Positions 8,747 through 18,362 are shown, numbered from the stretch's first letter. The stretch is 64,000 bases of DNA from JAJEFO01 sp965214325 (GCA_965214325.1 CBDCBG010000006.1:4154001-4218000), one strand, 5' to 3'. Program-made: numbers and translations. Notes: generated from the letters alone by a model not told the origin.

Positions 8747-9681
8747 GGGTTCTCACTCCCTTTCCATCTTGGCATGCCGTATACGCCATGGTCGCTGCAG
8801 CATCAGGAAGACTGTCGTCTGAACTCCGAGGCTTTCCGTCGCAATCTGCCACTAGCGGGGCGTTGTTTTCCGGGTGGTTCAAAGTGTGTGACATGGTGCA
8901 AGATGCGGAATTATGATGCTTGACTGACCGTCAGGTCGCCAAGGCAGCGCATAGCTGTGCTTCATCGCGCCCGCAATCGAGAATACTGCATTCAATTCAA
9001 TCGGCCGACGGGCTACGGCGATGTCTCTCCAACTGGCCGAATTGGCGCCTCGCCGCTGTAGCAGCTTCCTTCCTATCCATGTTCAGTGATCAACCGGGCG
9101 ACCTTCTCATCGGCGGCACCTGCAGGAAACAGCACGGCACCGGCAAATCGCGGATTCCACCAATTCGAGGATACTTCAGGTACAACCTCGGGCGGATGCA
9201 GTATGACAAGTACCGCGACTTGGACGGGCAGGTCAGAAGCGGAACCCTATCCATTGGTTCTCCAGCACGGCGGCACGCCGCGGGCGATGATGCACTTCCG
9301 TGCCTGGGGTGGTGTCTGACTCTCGTCGGTCTGTTTGACGCTCAAGAGGAGGCGGTGATGGCAATGCAGGTTCGCCAGAGGGCGTTGTTCGCCGGGATGA
9401 GTGTCCAGACAATGATTCAAATGGGGGAGTGGCGGGAGCGGCTGATCTCGTTGCTGCGCGATGGTCAATTCGAAAGCCAGCTTTTCCTCCTTGCGCAATT
9501 CTGGCATCTTCTTTCTTGGTTCAGGAGGATGTGGCCCTTCAACATGACAGTCTCATATTTTTCTGCTTTGACTGTCGTGGCAATTTTCCAATTCGCGACG
9601 TCCTGTGTCTGTGGCACAGGTTTCCTCCACCTCTAATGATGCAATTCTAAGTTAAACAGGGGACGGGCTTTCGAGGTGGTG
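8747..9681. other. No convincing gene
   Basis: About 930 bases. One plus-strand frame is open from 8920 to 9636, but its product is compositionally odd, has no family motif and no good ribosome site, and the codon third positions are not GC-rich as in the neighbours. It may hold decayed coding sequence. The upstream region of the following glycosyltransferase is AT-richer. Confidence 0.4.
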
Positions 9682-10416
9682 ATGATTGATCTCAAGATCT
9701 ACATGATTTCGTTGGCGAATCAGAACCCGCGAAGGGTAGGACTACTCGAGCGTCTAGCGGAAATAGGTTTTCACGTTGAACTATTCGATGCTGTGGATGG
9801 TCGACAAGGACTTGATCAGTCGCTCGAAGCTCACGTTGATCGGGCAACAGGAACTCGCGTCTATGCGCGATGCTTGACGGACACGGAACTCGCTTGTTCA
9901 CTTTCACATCGTGAGGTGTACCTACGGTTTCTCAGTTCTCCCGCGAATTGGGCGGTTGTTCTTGAAGATGACGCAATTTTTGATGAGCGGTTGAATTATT
10001 TCTTGAAATACAGGGGATTCATGGCTGCGCCAATCTTGCTGCTTGACCACCGTAATGCCTATGTAAGTGGCTCTGGAGTCAAGTTGCGTGGTACTGGCTC
10101 CCAAGCCTTTCGGCTTGTCACATCACCGGTAATTGCAACTGGCTATTCATTGAACCGTATGGTAGCGCACCGACTAGTCGAGGCCCAGACCCCAATTAAG
10201 TACCTAGCCGACTTTCCAGTTGATATTTCGACGCTAGGGGGTATGGCCGCAGTACCCAAAATCGTTGATCATCCCAAAGCACACTCGTTGTCCCAAATAG
10301 GCGACTGCCCACACACGGCATTAAGGTACCGGATCATGAGAATGTTCGAACATGACTATATCCGAAAGAGATTGCGCAAGCAGTTGGGGAAGCTCAGGTC
10401 TGCCAAGGTCAGTTAA
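9682..10416 (+). CDS. Glycosyltransferase family 25 (LPS/LOS type)
   Basis: 244 residues. KIYMISLANQNPRRVGLLER at the N-terminus, LTDTELACSLSHREVYLRFL (about 66-85) and WAVVLEDDAIF (about 90-100) are the hallmark order of GT25 enzymes that add galactose or related sugars to lipooligosaccharide; the acidic LEDD is the nucleotide-sugar/metal site. The C-terminal end is basic (IRKRLRKQLGKLRSAKV), suitable for membrane association. Start: ATG at 9682 with GAGGTG just upstream; a GTG six bases earlier is possible. Base composition is clearly less GC-rich than the catabolic genes in this window, as often seen for transferred surface-sugar genes. Confidence 0.85.
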   Translation: MIDLKIYMISLANQNPRRVGLLERLAEIGFHVELFDAVDGRQGLDQSLEAHVDRATGTRVYARCLTDTELACSLSHREVYLRFLSSPANWAVVLEDDAIFDERLNYFLKYRGFMAAPILLLDHRNAYVSGSGVKLRGTGSQAFRLVTSPVIATGYSLNRMVAHRLVEAQTPIKYLADFPVDISTLGGMAAVPKIVDHPKAHSLSQIGDCPHTALRYRIMRMFEHDYIRKRLRKQLGKLRSAKVS

Positions 10417-10939
10417 ACGCATCCGGGCCTCGACTTGGTGAATGTCATGAACTTGGGTGTTTTAGGTGGCGGGTGCCGCACGTGGAACGAAGGCGGTCGG
10501 GAATCAGCAATACAGGGCTTGACAGGCATGGGGCACACTTGTGCCCTCCGACACACGCCATCACTCCGATGTAATCTTGCGGGGAATCGAAAGCATTGCG
10601 CCGAGGCCTTGCCCTGCACCTGCCTGTGTCGGTAGCTGGCGATTGCCTCCGTTCGCCAATCCTCGCGCAAGTCTGTCGAACGGTCACCGCCTAACTGCCG
10701 CGCGATGCCTGACCCCGAAAGCCCGCTTTTCCTCTGGACGAAAATCTGGCAAATCTCTTCATGGGGTCAGTGAAGGTAGCGCTTCAGCATGACAGACTTT
10801 TTGTTTATTGCTTGGACTGTTGCTGCCGCTTGGCCGATTTACAACACCCTGTGCCGGCGGCACAGGGTGTCACCTATTCTGGTGCCGGACTTCAGAGCGG
10901 AGCGGGCAGTTGATCTTGTCGCAAAGGACATTCCAGAAA
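10417..10939. other. No gene recognised
   Basis: About 520 bases between the two plus-strand glycosyltransferase genes. Open frames of 60-85 codons occur on both strands but none shows family features. The last part presumably holds the promoter of the next gene. Confidence 0.4.
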
Positions 10940-11899
10940 ATGAATGATCCAAATCCGCACAGCGTGCCCTTGCAGGTCGTCTATGGCGTAAATTCAAACT
11001 TTCTCCTGCCAGCCTTGATTTCGGCATACTCTGTTTGGAAGAACGCCAGTCGCCCCGTTGATATTACGATATTTGGTGACAGGCTTGGGGAGCAGGATCA
11101 CGAGTTCGTCAGGCAGGTAAGCACAAGCTGCGATCGCACCATATTGTACCAGAAATTCGACTCAAGTGGCTTAGAAGCAGTTTCTCAAGTCGATAATTTT
11201 CGCTACCCGACCATCAGCTTGCTGCCATTGGTCCTGCCCGGCTTGATAAAGGGTAGGTGCCTGTTCCTCGATGCAGACACATTGGTGCTGGGAGATGTTT
11301 TGGAATTGCTTTCGGCCGACCTCCGCGGGATGCCCATTGGAGCATGCCTTGATGTGGGAATGGCGGGCTTGCTTGAAGGCAGTGTTGTGCGAATGGGCGC
11401 ATCGGATGTGCTACGTCCAGCATTTGCTCGACGCAAGAGGGAAGCACAAATACGACGCTTCGTGAGTCTAGGCTTCATCCCCGGCGAAGATGTATTCAAC
11501 TCGGGCGTCATGGTCATGGATTGTGATGAGATCCGGAGAATTAATGCTCTAGACGAGCTTTCCAATCCGGATGGGCTCAGACCGTTTTTGGGCCACCTCC
11601 CTGATCAGGATCGGCTGAACGAGGTATTTGCTGGTCGGTGGCACCAGTTCCCTCTCAAATGGAACGCCAGCCCAACAATGCGGACGGGTAGTTCAGTGAT
11701 ACGTCGCAGCTGCTGGTCCGACGGGTTTCGTGAACAGATGCACGAAGCCACGAATGATCCACAAATCCGCCACTACATGGGCCGCAAAAAAAAGCCTTGG
11801 ATAAGATCCTGGAGAACCACACTCACTAGGCGACAGGCTTACAGGGACTATACCGCCGTTTGCCGCGAATTCGAGGTCAGGACAGGGCTAAAGATTTGA
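10940..11899 (+). CDS. Glycosyltransferase family 8
   Basis: 319 residues. VVYGVNSNFLLPALISAYSV at the start, CLFLDADTLVLGD (DxD at 111-113, metal and UDP-sugar binding), FNSGVMVMD (about 192) and the C-terminal HYMGRKKKPW (HxxGxxKPW) together define GT8, retaining enzymes such as the LPS galactosyl- and glucosyltransferases WaaI/WaaJ and glycogenin. It would act on the cytoplasmic face on lipid-linked sugar. The frame is open upstream, but the ATG at 10940 is where homology-like sequence starts. Lower GC than most of the window. Followed at 11964 by convergent galU, which makes the UDP-glucose donor. Confidence 0.85.
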   Translation: MNDPNPHSVPLQVVYGVNSNFLLPALISAYSVWKNASRPVDITIFGDRLGEQDHEFVRQVSTSCDRTILYQKFDSSGLEAVSQVDNFRYPTISLLPLVLPGLIKGRCLFLDADTLVLGDVLELLSADLRGMPIGACLDVGMAGLLEGSVVRMGASDVLRPAFARRKREAQIRRFVSLGFIPGEDVFNSGVMVMDCDEIRRINALDELSNPDGLRPFLGHLPDQDRLNEVFAGRWHQFPLKWNASPTMRTGSSVIRRSCWSDGFREQMHEATNDPQIRHYMGRKKKPWIRSWRTTLTRRQAYRDYTAVCREFEVRTGLKI

Positions 11900-11963
11900 G
11901 TAGTAGGTCTCTGGGCATCACATGGTCCAACTCCATTCTGGGGCCGCGCGATTCTGTGTTTCG

Positions 11964-12860
11964 TTATTGGGTGACTTTTTTGGGTACGACAGTTTGTTCA
12001 AGGTACTTTGCAAATTCACATCGCAGATCTTCGTGGGCCAATCCAAATGCGACTGTAGCTTGGAGAAATCCCGCCTTTGAGCCGCAATCAAATCTTTGGC
12101 CACGGAAACGAAAGCCATATACTTTGCGCCCAGAGCTGATTTCAGCAGCGATAGCATCGGTTAGTTGAATCTCGCCGTCTGCGGACTCCTTGAGTTTGGA
12201 GAGGTTATGAAGAACTTCCGGCGACAGAATGTACCGTCCGATTACAGCAAGGTTCGACGGTGCGGTTCCCGGGTAGGGCTTCTCGATCATATTTCTTACG
12301 GCGATAACTGGCCCTTTGCTCGGAGCCACGTCCAACACGCCGTAGGCTGATGTCATATCCGGCGGAACTTCCATAGCCGCCACCATGGAGCCACCAGTAT
12401 CGGCATGGGTTTCGATCATCTGCTGCAGGCAAGGAACATCTGCCGCGACGACGTCATCAGGCAAGATAATCGCAAATGTCTCGTTCGGAGCAATCAATCG
12501 ACGTGCGCACCACACCGCATGGCCGAGGCCGAGGGGCCTCTGTTGTCGGACATAGGCAATGGTTCCTGAGTTCATTTTCGTCTTGCTCAGTGCTTCGAGA
12601 AGGTCAATTCGACCCTTTTCACGAACGGCCAATTCGAGCTCGGGCGCATCATCAAAGTAGTCCTCAAGTGCGCTCTTGCCACGGGAAGTGACAAAGATGA
12701 ACTCCGTAATCCCCGCCGCCCGCGCTTCATCGATTGCGTACTGAATCAGAGGTCGGTCAACAAGGGTCATTATTTCTTTCGGGATTGATTTCGTTGCCGG
12801 CAGGAACCGCGTCCCAAGTCCTGCTACCGGAAAGACTGCCTTGGTAATCCTGCGTGCCAT
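11964..12860 (-). CDS. galU: UTP-glucose-1-phosphate uridylyltransferase
   Basis: 298 residues, the usual GalU length. The N-terminal nucleotidyl-transferase signature VFPVAGLGTRFLPATKSIPK (9-28), VDRPLIQYAIDEA, RQQRPLGLGHAVWCA, ILPDDVV and GSMVAAMEV are all as in GalU; the catalytic lysine region is NMIEKPYPGTAPSNLAV. It makes UDP-glucose from UTP and glucose-1-phosphate in the cytoplasm, supplying donors to the GT8 and other transferases around it. It stands convergent to the GT8 gene and 160 bases downstream of the glycosyltransferase on the same strand. Base composition is somewhat lower in GC than the catabolic operons. Confidence 0.95.
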   Translation of the reverse strand: MARRITKAVFPVAGLGTRFLPATKSIPKEIMTLVDRPLIQYAIDEARAAGITEFIFVTSRGKSALEDYFDDAPELELAVREKGRIDLLEALSKTKMNSGTIAYVRQQRPLGLGHAVWCARRLIAPNETFAIILPDDVVAADVPCLQQMIETHADTGGSMVAAMEVPPDMTSAYGVLDVAPSKGPVIAVRNMIEKPYPGTAPSNLAVIGRYILSPEVLHNLSKLKESADGEIQLTDAIAAEISSGRKVYGFRFRGQRFDCGSKAGFLQATVAFGLAHEDLRCEFAKYLEQTVVPKKVTQ

Positions 12861-13018
12861 TTTTCCGCTCTTTGCCTGTTGCTGTTGCCGTCGACAGCTT
12901 GCCTAAGGATCGAAACGAAGGAGTTCATTCTTCATTCGGTCAATCAAGCACCGTGTCTCCTTATGCCAAGTGAGTCGAGACAATATGTTCTAACTCAACC
13001 ATGCCCCAAAGTATGCCG

Positions 13019-13825
13019 TCAGTTGACCGGGCGTCCCCGCCAATCGCGGAGCGGCCCGATTGCTTCGACCGTCTCGCGACCTCCATTTGACAGCCAGTAT
13101 TCGCGGAACCAAGGGACCGCCCCGCGCCCGGCGCGCCAGAAATCTCCCCAAACCTGATGGCGGTCGGGCACCAGTTCGGCTGGACGCGGCCGACCGTGGA
13201 AGGCAAGGATACGAGCATCTTTGGGCGGACTTCGCGGCGGCAGCACCCTGTTCGCGAGTGGTGGGTACAGAAGATGGCGTTTGAAGGAGATGACCCAAGG
13301 TTTCGGCCAGAAGGCTATGTCGTCCTGCTGTCCCCACATGAATCGCTGATCGTTGCGCATCGTTGAGGTCCAGTGTTTGGGGCGCGCGACCAATTCATCA
13401 TAAATGTGGCCAAGTGTTCCGATCTCGAAGGCGAATACTCCCGACGCACCACGGATTGGCCGGTTGATTTTCAATCGGTCAATTGGGCGGCACCATTCCT
13501 CGATCATGACCAGTGCGCCTGGATGATCGAACATCGGTGCGAGATCGTCGCAAATCATGGAGTCGAGGTCGATGAAGAGCGCGCGACCAGATAGGTCAAA
13601 AAGTTTCGGCTTGAACAACGATATCTTTGGCCAAGCGCCGAAGCGGAAGTTGCGGAGGGATAGCCCCATCTCAGGGATGGGCAAGGCCTCTACATCGGGC
13701 GAGATGCCCTCTGCATCGTCGGTGAAACAGACGAAGCGATACTCTCCAGATAAATTCCTGTGAACGGCCGAGGCCAAAACGTTGACGTAGTCCGACGCAT
13801 ACGCCTTGCCCCACTTCATGCACAT
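13019..13825 (-). CDS. Putative glycosyltransferase (GT8/GT-A-like)
   Basis: 268 residues from the ATG at 13825. MCMKWGKAYASDYVNVLASA is the start found in a family of capsule/LPS glycosyltransferases that handle a nucleotide sugar; ALFIDLDSMICDDLAPMF provides a DxD-like site (about 99-101). ASGVFAFEIG and QDDIAFW follow in GT-A order. Its ATG shares one base with the TAA of the Kdo-kinase gene (TAATG), implying translational coupling, so it likely adds a sugar to the same LPS core. An earlier in-frame start would overlap the kinase gene by 58 bases and lacks support. Donor sugar unknown. Confidence 0.78.
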   Translation of the reverse strand: MCMKWGKAYASDYVNVLASAVHRNLSGEYRFVCFTDDAEGISPDVEALPIPEMGLSLRNFRFGAWPKISLFKPKLFDLSGRALFIDLDSMICDDLAPMFDHPGALVMIEEWCRPIDRLKINRPIRGASGVFAFEIGTLGHIYDELVARPKHWTSTMRNDQRFMWGQQDDIAFWPKPWVISFKRHLLYPPLANRVLPPRSPPKDARILAFHGRPRPAELVPDRHQVWGDFWRAGRGAVPWFREYWLSNGGRETVEAIGPLRDWRGRPVN

Positions 13826-14655
13826 TAGGGTTCTCGGCAACGTGCGTTCCTTACATTTCCGAATTTGGATTTGCTCGAACAACTTTGATTCGCCTGCGGT
13901 TCGGAGGAATGTGCATATCCAGACAGAAGCTCAGTCCAGTCTTGGACTGTCCAGTTGAGATCCGGATGCATGCGCTTCGTTTTTGCCAACGACCGGCGCA
14001 GACGGACGAGGTTGCTCTGCATCCACCGGCCCGGTGCGCGCCTTTTGCATTTGTCAAAGTCGATGAGCCAAGCTCGCTCACTGGCATTCAACAGGATATT
14101 GCGGCTGTTGAGGTCGGCATGATGTACGCCCAAGGAATGCATCTGTCCTATGACAGCGCCAATCCCGCGCCAACTCGGCTCCTGCAGGGTGCGCTCCTGC
14201 AAAACCTCGGCCAGCGGGCGTGCTTCCGGGATGCGCTCCGTGATCAGGTCAGCGCGGTAGAACAGGCCAGAAGGGCGATGACGAGCGGCAACTGGCAATG
14301 GCACTGGCAGGCCCTGAGTTCGCATCCAGTCGAGCAACGTGAACTCTCGCATCGCCCGGCCGTCTCCTACGCGAGTGCAAATGTAGCGGTCGCGGTTGAA
14401 TTTGCCGATAAGCCCGCCACGCTGGAATGGTTTCAAGACCATATCGCGACCGACAAAGTGTAGGTAGTGCGCGTTGCCGCGTCCTGCCGAACCGCCGCGT
14501 AGATGGCCCTTTGCACGAAGCCAACCAGGTTCGAAGAGCCGCGGCTCCATCGATTCAATGACGGTCGAATCGTACCAAATTACCTTGCCCTTGATATGCA
14601 GTTCCAAGACTTTGCCGATAACTCTAGCTCCTGTAGGGCGGAATCGCACTTGCAA
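13825..14655 (-). CDS. kdkA: 3-deoxy-D-manno-octulosonic acid (Kdo) kinase-like protein
   Basis: 276 residues from a TTG start. LKPFQRGGLIGKFNRDRYI (about 74-92) is typical of KdkA/WaaP kinases, followed by the eukaryotic-kinase-like catalytic loop VHHADLNSRNILL (Asp181 as base) and the metal-binding IDFDKCKRR (199-201). Kdo kinase phosphorylates Kdo of lipid-A-Kdo; enzymes of this type are found where a single Kdo is transferred. It is divergent from the Kdo transferase gene waaA, which supports the assignment. The start is unsure: no ATG is in frame, TTG at 14655 and GTG at 14649 are both poor, and the frame remains open about 60 bases further upstream. Confidence 0.8.
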   Translation of the reverse strand: MQVRFRPTGARVIGKVLELHIKGKVIWYDSTVIESMEPRLFEPGWLRAKGHLRGGSAGRGNAHYLHFVGRDMVLKPFQRGGLIGKFNRDRYICTRVGDGRAMREFTLLDWMRTQGLPVPLPVAARHRPSGLFYRADLITERIPEARPLAEVLQERTLQEPSWRGIGAVIGQMHSLGVHHADLNSRNILLNASERAWLIDFDKCKRRAPGRWMQSNLVRLRRSLAKTKRMHPDLNWTVQDWTELLSGYAHSSEPQANQSCSSKSKFGNVRNARCREP

Positions 14656-15077
14656 GTGGGTAACATCGTAGACGGTTGCCAGTGACGGGCCTTGGTTTGT
14701 CGCTTCGCGGGAAAGAGGTCAAGGCGTACCCTTTCTCAGTGGTTCCGCCCGTTGTGTTAGGCGCGCGCGCCCGGCGTACAACGCGATTGTCTGGCCTCCA
14801 GGTAGCCACAACTCGCTCTCGACGTCGAATTCGCTCTCGTTGTGCGCGGCAGAAATCGGCCACTGCGCCGTCTGCCTGAGTTGCATCTCTGGCTTGGCCG
14901 ACGCCAGGATTTGCGCTTCGCACGATTCGGAAATTTGCGCAAACGCGGGCTCAACGGGTGGCGAAGCGGCCTTTCCAAAGGCTCTTCCATCGCGATTGCG
15001 TGCCTTTCATCCTTGACGTATTCCCGCACAACGGACAGGCTGTCGTGCAGGCCAAATGTCGAGGGTGCGATTGTTCC
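14656..15077. other. Divergent promoter region between kdkA and waaA
   Basis: About 420 bases between divergent genes. The plus frame into waaA stays open upstream but lacks a convincing start with family resemblance. TTGACG at 15013-15018 is a possible -35 box; no clear -10 was seen. Nothing else recognised. Confidence 0.4.
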
Positions 15078-16397
15078 ATGAATGCTCTCAGTTTGTCCGA
15101 TCCTGCAGGGCTTCGTTATCGAATCTTTCTCTTCATCTATGCGTGCACATTCCGGGCGCTGACCCCGGTTGCCTGGCGATACTTGCGAAAGCGGGCCCGA
15201 GGCGATGCCGGCTACGGCCGCCACCTCGATGAACGGAAAGGGGAGGGCGCACCATTCGCGGCCGATCTATGGCTGCATGCGGTGTCCCTTGGGGAGATCA
15301 ATTCCGCAGAACCACTCGTCAGGCTGGCTCTCAAGGACGGGTATCGTGTCCTGACGACACATGCCACGCCGTCGGCGCGTGCGAAGGTGGAGCGGACATT
15401 CGCGGACGAAGTTGCCGCCGGCCAGTTGGCTGCGCGGTTCTTGCCCATCGATCGTCCCGACTACTGGCAAAGGTTCCTTTCCTCCTACGCGCCAAGCGTC
15501 GGTCTGGTAGTCGAAATGGAATTCTGGCCCTGGATGATCGAGGCGGCGCGCGAAGCGGGTGTTCCGCTTGTGCTTGTCAATGCGCAGATACCTGCAGGAA
15601 GTTGGCCGAAGGCAAGGCGTATTGCATCCCTCGTTGGCCATCCCGTGGCGCGCATGGCCGCCGTATTTGCCAAGTCCGAGACACATGCCGGGCGGTTTCG
15701 TGCGCTTGGCGCATCCGACGTGCGCATTGCCGGTGAGACGAGGTTCGACATTGTGCCGCCCGAGACGCAGATCCAGGCAGGCAAGGCATTTGGGGCAAGC
15801 CTTCAAGGGAAGAAGGTCGTCGCCATTGCGAGCGTTGTTGAAGGAGAGGAAGACGTCTACGCACAGGCACTTGCAAAACTCTTCTCGGATCCTGGGCCTC
15901 CCTTCGTGATATGGGTGCCACGTGCCCCGGAACGGTTCCAGGCATCGGGCGAATTCCTGCAGTCGGCGGGATTCGACATCACATGGCGCAGCCAGCTCTT
16001 CGACAACGGCTTGAATCCCCTTTCAAGGCCCGGCGGCGCGCAGGTCCTGGTCGGGGACTCGCTCGGAGAAATGACATTCTACCTCTCGTCGGCCGACGCC
16101 GTGATCGTGGGTGGAGGATTCGGCCCTCGCGGCGCGCATAACGTCATCGAGCCGTTGGCGCTCGGAAAGCCCGCGATCACCGGACCGAGTGTCGGGACCA
16201 TCGAGTTTCCGGCAGTTGAGGCCGAAGCGGCAGGCATGCTTACGGTCTGCAATGCGCCAGTGGACTTGCCCGATGCGGTTCGAGCGGCAATCGCGCAAAG
16301 TTCGCCGCATGCGGTTGAGGCGTTTCACGCAAGCCACCGTGGCGCATCCCAGCGCATATACGACGCAATCCAGCCCCTTCTTTCGGAGCGACGCTGA
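15078..16397 (+). CDS. waaA: 3-deoxy-D-manno-octulosonic acid transferase
   Basis: 439 residues. An N-terminal hydrophobic anchor (RIFLFIYACTFRALTP, about 15-30) precedes the GT-B N-domain with LWLHAVSLGEINSAEPLV, where Glu73 is the conserved catalytic base, then the EFWPWMIEAAREAGVPLVLV motif. The C-domain has HNVIEPLALGKPAITGP, the donor (CMP-Kdo) binding region, and the GGGFGPRGAHN loop. It adds Kdo to lipid IVA on the inner face of the membrane. The ATG at 15078 is taken because it immediately precedes the membrane anchor. Family membership is secure; whether one or two Kdo units are added cannot be read, but the adjacent Kdo kinase suggests one. Confidence 0.93.
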   Translation: MNALSLSDPAGLRYRIFLFIYACTFRALTPVAWRYLRKRARGDAGYGRHLDERKGEGAPFAADLWLHAVSLGEINSAEPLVRLALKDGYRVLTTHATPSARAKVERTFADEVAAGQLAARFLPIDRPDYWQRFLSSYAPSVGLVVEMEFWPWMIEAAREAGVPLVLVNAQIPAGSWPKARRIASLVGHPVARMAAVFAKSETHAGRFRALGASDVRIAGETRFDIVPPETQIQAGKAFGASLQGKKVVAIASVVEGEEDVYAQALAKLFSDPGPPFVIWVPRAPERFQASGEFLQSAGFDITWRSQLFDNGLNPLSRPGGAQVLVGDSLGEMTFYLSSADAVIVGGGFGPRGAHNVIEPLALGKPAITGPSVGTIEFPAVEAEAAGMLTVCNAPVDLPDAVRAAIAQSSPHAVEAFHASHRGASQRIYDAIQPLLSERR

Positions 16398-16473
16398 CCT
16401 GAATTTCACGTGGGCCGGCAAGCGGCGAGGCAACTCGTGAATGAAGAAGGCGGCTACTTGGCCCCGGCAAGCT

Positions 16474-16929
16474 TCAGCCCGTTCGTTGCGTCGCCTCGAA
16501 TCCGGCAATCCGGACCAGGCAGCGGTGCAGGATTTCAGCCTCGCCAGGCGTCATGGCGGCACGCACTTCCGAGTCGAATTCGTGTGCGGCTCGGGAGAGT
16601 TCTGCGAAGACGCTCTGTCCTTTCGCCGTCAGCAGCAGCACGGCGTGGCGCCGGTCCTGCTCCAGTTCGCGTCGGGTCAGAAAGCGCTTCGCCTGCAAGG
16701 CGGCAACGGCGCGACTCACCTTGGTCTTGTGGAGACGCGCGCGGCCGCAGATTTCCTTTGCCGTCATGTCGCCGTAGCACCCGAGGTGAAACAGCACCCG
16801 CCACTCGGTTCGAAGCATGCCGTATGGCCCCCGGTAATGCCCTTGGAATTCACGGCTCAGGGCTTCGGCAGCCTGGTTGAGCAGGTAGGGCAGGAAATCC
16901 TGGGGATCGAATTCGGAATCGCGGCGCAT
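16474..16929 (-). CDS. MarR-family transcriptional regulator
   Basis: 151 residues. YGMLRTEWRVLFHLGCYGD and MTAKEICGRARLHKTKVSRA give the winged helix-turn-helix (about 38-80), and ELEQDRRHAVLLLTAKGQ the wing, in the MarR order. It is divergent from hmgA with 70 bases between the two starts, so it most likely represses the homogentisate operon and is relieved by a pathway aromatic, as HmgR-type and related MarR proteins do. That role is inferred from position; the sequence itself supports only the family. Confidence 0.88.
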   Translation of the reverse strand: MRRDSEFDPQDFLPYLLNQAAEALSREFQGHYRGPYGMLRTEWRVLFHLGCYGDMTAKEICGRARLHKTKVSRAVAALQAKRFLTRRELEQDRRHAVLLLTAKGQSVFAELSRAAHEFDSEVRAAMTPGEAEILHRCLVRIAGFEATQRTG

Positions 16930-16961
16930 GGGACTCTCTCCAGGGCTTGTTAGTTACATTT

Positions 16962-16976
16962 ACAACCAATAGTTGT
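16962..16976. promoter_or_regulatory. Candidate MarR operator
   Basis: Perfect 5-bp inverted repeat ACAAC-CAATA-GTTGT (centre 16969) in the 70-base gap between the marR and hmgA starts; one more pair on each side nearly matches (TTACAAC / GTTGTGA). The site is upstream of both ATGs and about 25 bases from the hmgA start, well placed for repression of both genes. Confidence 0.5.
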
Positions 16977-16999
16977 GAATGCATGGAAGGAGCGATGCA

Positions 17000-18355
17000 A
17001 TGGATGACGCTCGCGCACCCCTGAACCTGGGACAGGCCGAGACACCGGTCGGAGCCGTGCCTGGCTACATGCCGGGCTTCGGCAACGACTTCGAGACCGA
17101 AGCGCTGCCAGATGCGTTGCCCCAAGGCATGAACTCGCCGCAGCTGGTGAACTACGGGCTCTACGCCGAGCAGCTCTCCGGCACGGCGTTCACGGCGCCG
17201 GGACCCGAGCGCACCTGGTGCTATCGCATCCGGCCCTCCGTACGTCATGTCGCCAGGTTCGACAGGATCGAGCTGCCATACTGGAAGAGCGCTCCCAACG
17301 TGATCGACGATGTCACCTCGCTTGGCCAGTATCGCTGGGATCCCGTGCCGGCGGGTGAGGAAGATCTGACCTGGCTGGCCGGCATGCGCACGATGACGAC
17401 GGCAGGGGACGTGAACACGCAGGTGGGCATGGCGGCGCATGTCTATCTCGTCACATGCTCGATGGAGGACGAGTACTTCTATTCGGCTGACAGCGAACTG
17501 CTGGTCGTGCCGCAGCGTGGCCGTTTGCGCTTCGCGACGGAACTCGGCGTGATCGATGTCGAGCCGCAGGAGATCGCGATCCTGCCACGCGGGCTTGTCT
17601 ACCGCGTAGAGGTGCTCGAAGGTCCGGCCCGCGGCTTTGTCTGCGAAAACTACGGGCAGAAGTTCGCCTTGCCCGGGCGAGGGCCGATCGGGGCGAACTG
17701 TCTCGCAAATCCGCGCGACTTCAAGACGCCGGTTGCGGCCTTCGAGGACCGTGAGGCGCCCTCGCGTGTCGTGATCAAGTGGTGCGGGCGGTTTCATGCG
17801 ACCGAGATAGGCCACAGCCCGCTCGACATCGTGGCGTGGCACGGCAACTACGCGCCCTGCAAGTACGACATGAAGACTTATTGCCCGGTTGGCGCGATAC
17901 TCTTCGATCACCCGGATCCGTCGATCTTCACCGTGCTGACGGCGCCCTCCGGCGTGACCGGAGTCGCGAATATCGATTTCGTGCTGTTCCGCGAGCGCTG
18001 GCTGGTTGCGGAAGACACGTTCCGTCCGCCGTGGTACCACAAGAACGTCATGTCGGAGCTCATGGGCAACATCTACGGCCAGTACGACGCGAAGCCTGAA
18101 GGCTTCGTTCCGGGTGGCATGTCGCTCCACAACATGATGCTGCCCCACGGACCGGACCGGGATGCATTCGAAAGCGCGACCAACTCGAATCTCGGCCCCG
18201 ACAGGCTTGAGAGCACCATGTCGTTCATGTTCGAGACGAGGTTCCCGCAGCATCTGACCGAATTCGCGGCAAGGGAAGCGCCGCTGCAGGACGACTACGT
18301 CGAGTGCTGGGCCTCGCTCGAAAAGAAGTTCGACGGGAGTCCCGGGCGGAAGTGA
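17000..18355 (+). CDS. hmgA: Homogentisate 1,2-dioxygenase
   Basis: 451 residues, the family's length. GYMPGFGNDFETEALPDALP near the start is the signature, followed by QLSGTAFTAPGPERTWCYRI. The iron ligands are visible: His and Glu in PPWYHKNVMSELMGN (about 347 and 353) and His in MLPHGPD (about 383), with the E-to-H spacing of 30 known for the enzyme. It opens the homogentisate ring to maleylacetoacetate using Fe(II) and O2 in the cytoplasm. The ATG at 17000 has GGAAGGAG seven bases upstream; an ATG at 16979 lies inside the operator region and is rejected. First gene of a seven-gene operon. Confidence 0.97.
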   Translation: MDDARAPLNLGQAETPVGAVPGYMPGFGNDFETEALPDALPQGMNSPQLVNYGLYAEQLSGTAFTAPGPERTWCYRIRPSVRHVARFDRIELPYWKSAPNVIDDVTSLGQYRWDPVPAGEEDLTWLAGMRTMTTAGDVNTQVGMAAHVYLVTCSMEDEYFYSADSELLVVPQRGRLRFATELGVIDVEPQEIAILPRGLVYRVEVLEGPARGFVCENYGQKFALPGRGPIGANCLANPRDFKTPVAAFEDREAPSRVVIKWCGRFHATEIGHSPLDIVAWHGNYAPCKYDMKTYCPVGAILFDHPDPSIFTVLTAPSGVTGVANIDFVLFRERWLVAEDTFRPPWYHKNVMSELMGNIYGQYDAKPEGFVPGGMSLHNMMLPHGPDRDAFESATNSNLGPDRLESTMSFMFETRFPQHLTEFAAREAPLQDDYVECWASLEKKFDGSPGRK

Positions 18356-18362
18356 GGCATTC

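Noticed and set aside
8920..9636. 238-codon plus-strand frame
   Set aside because: No motif, weak start region and non-coding-like composition; left as unassigned.
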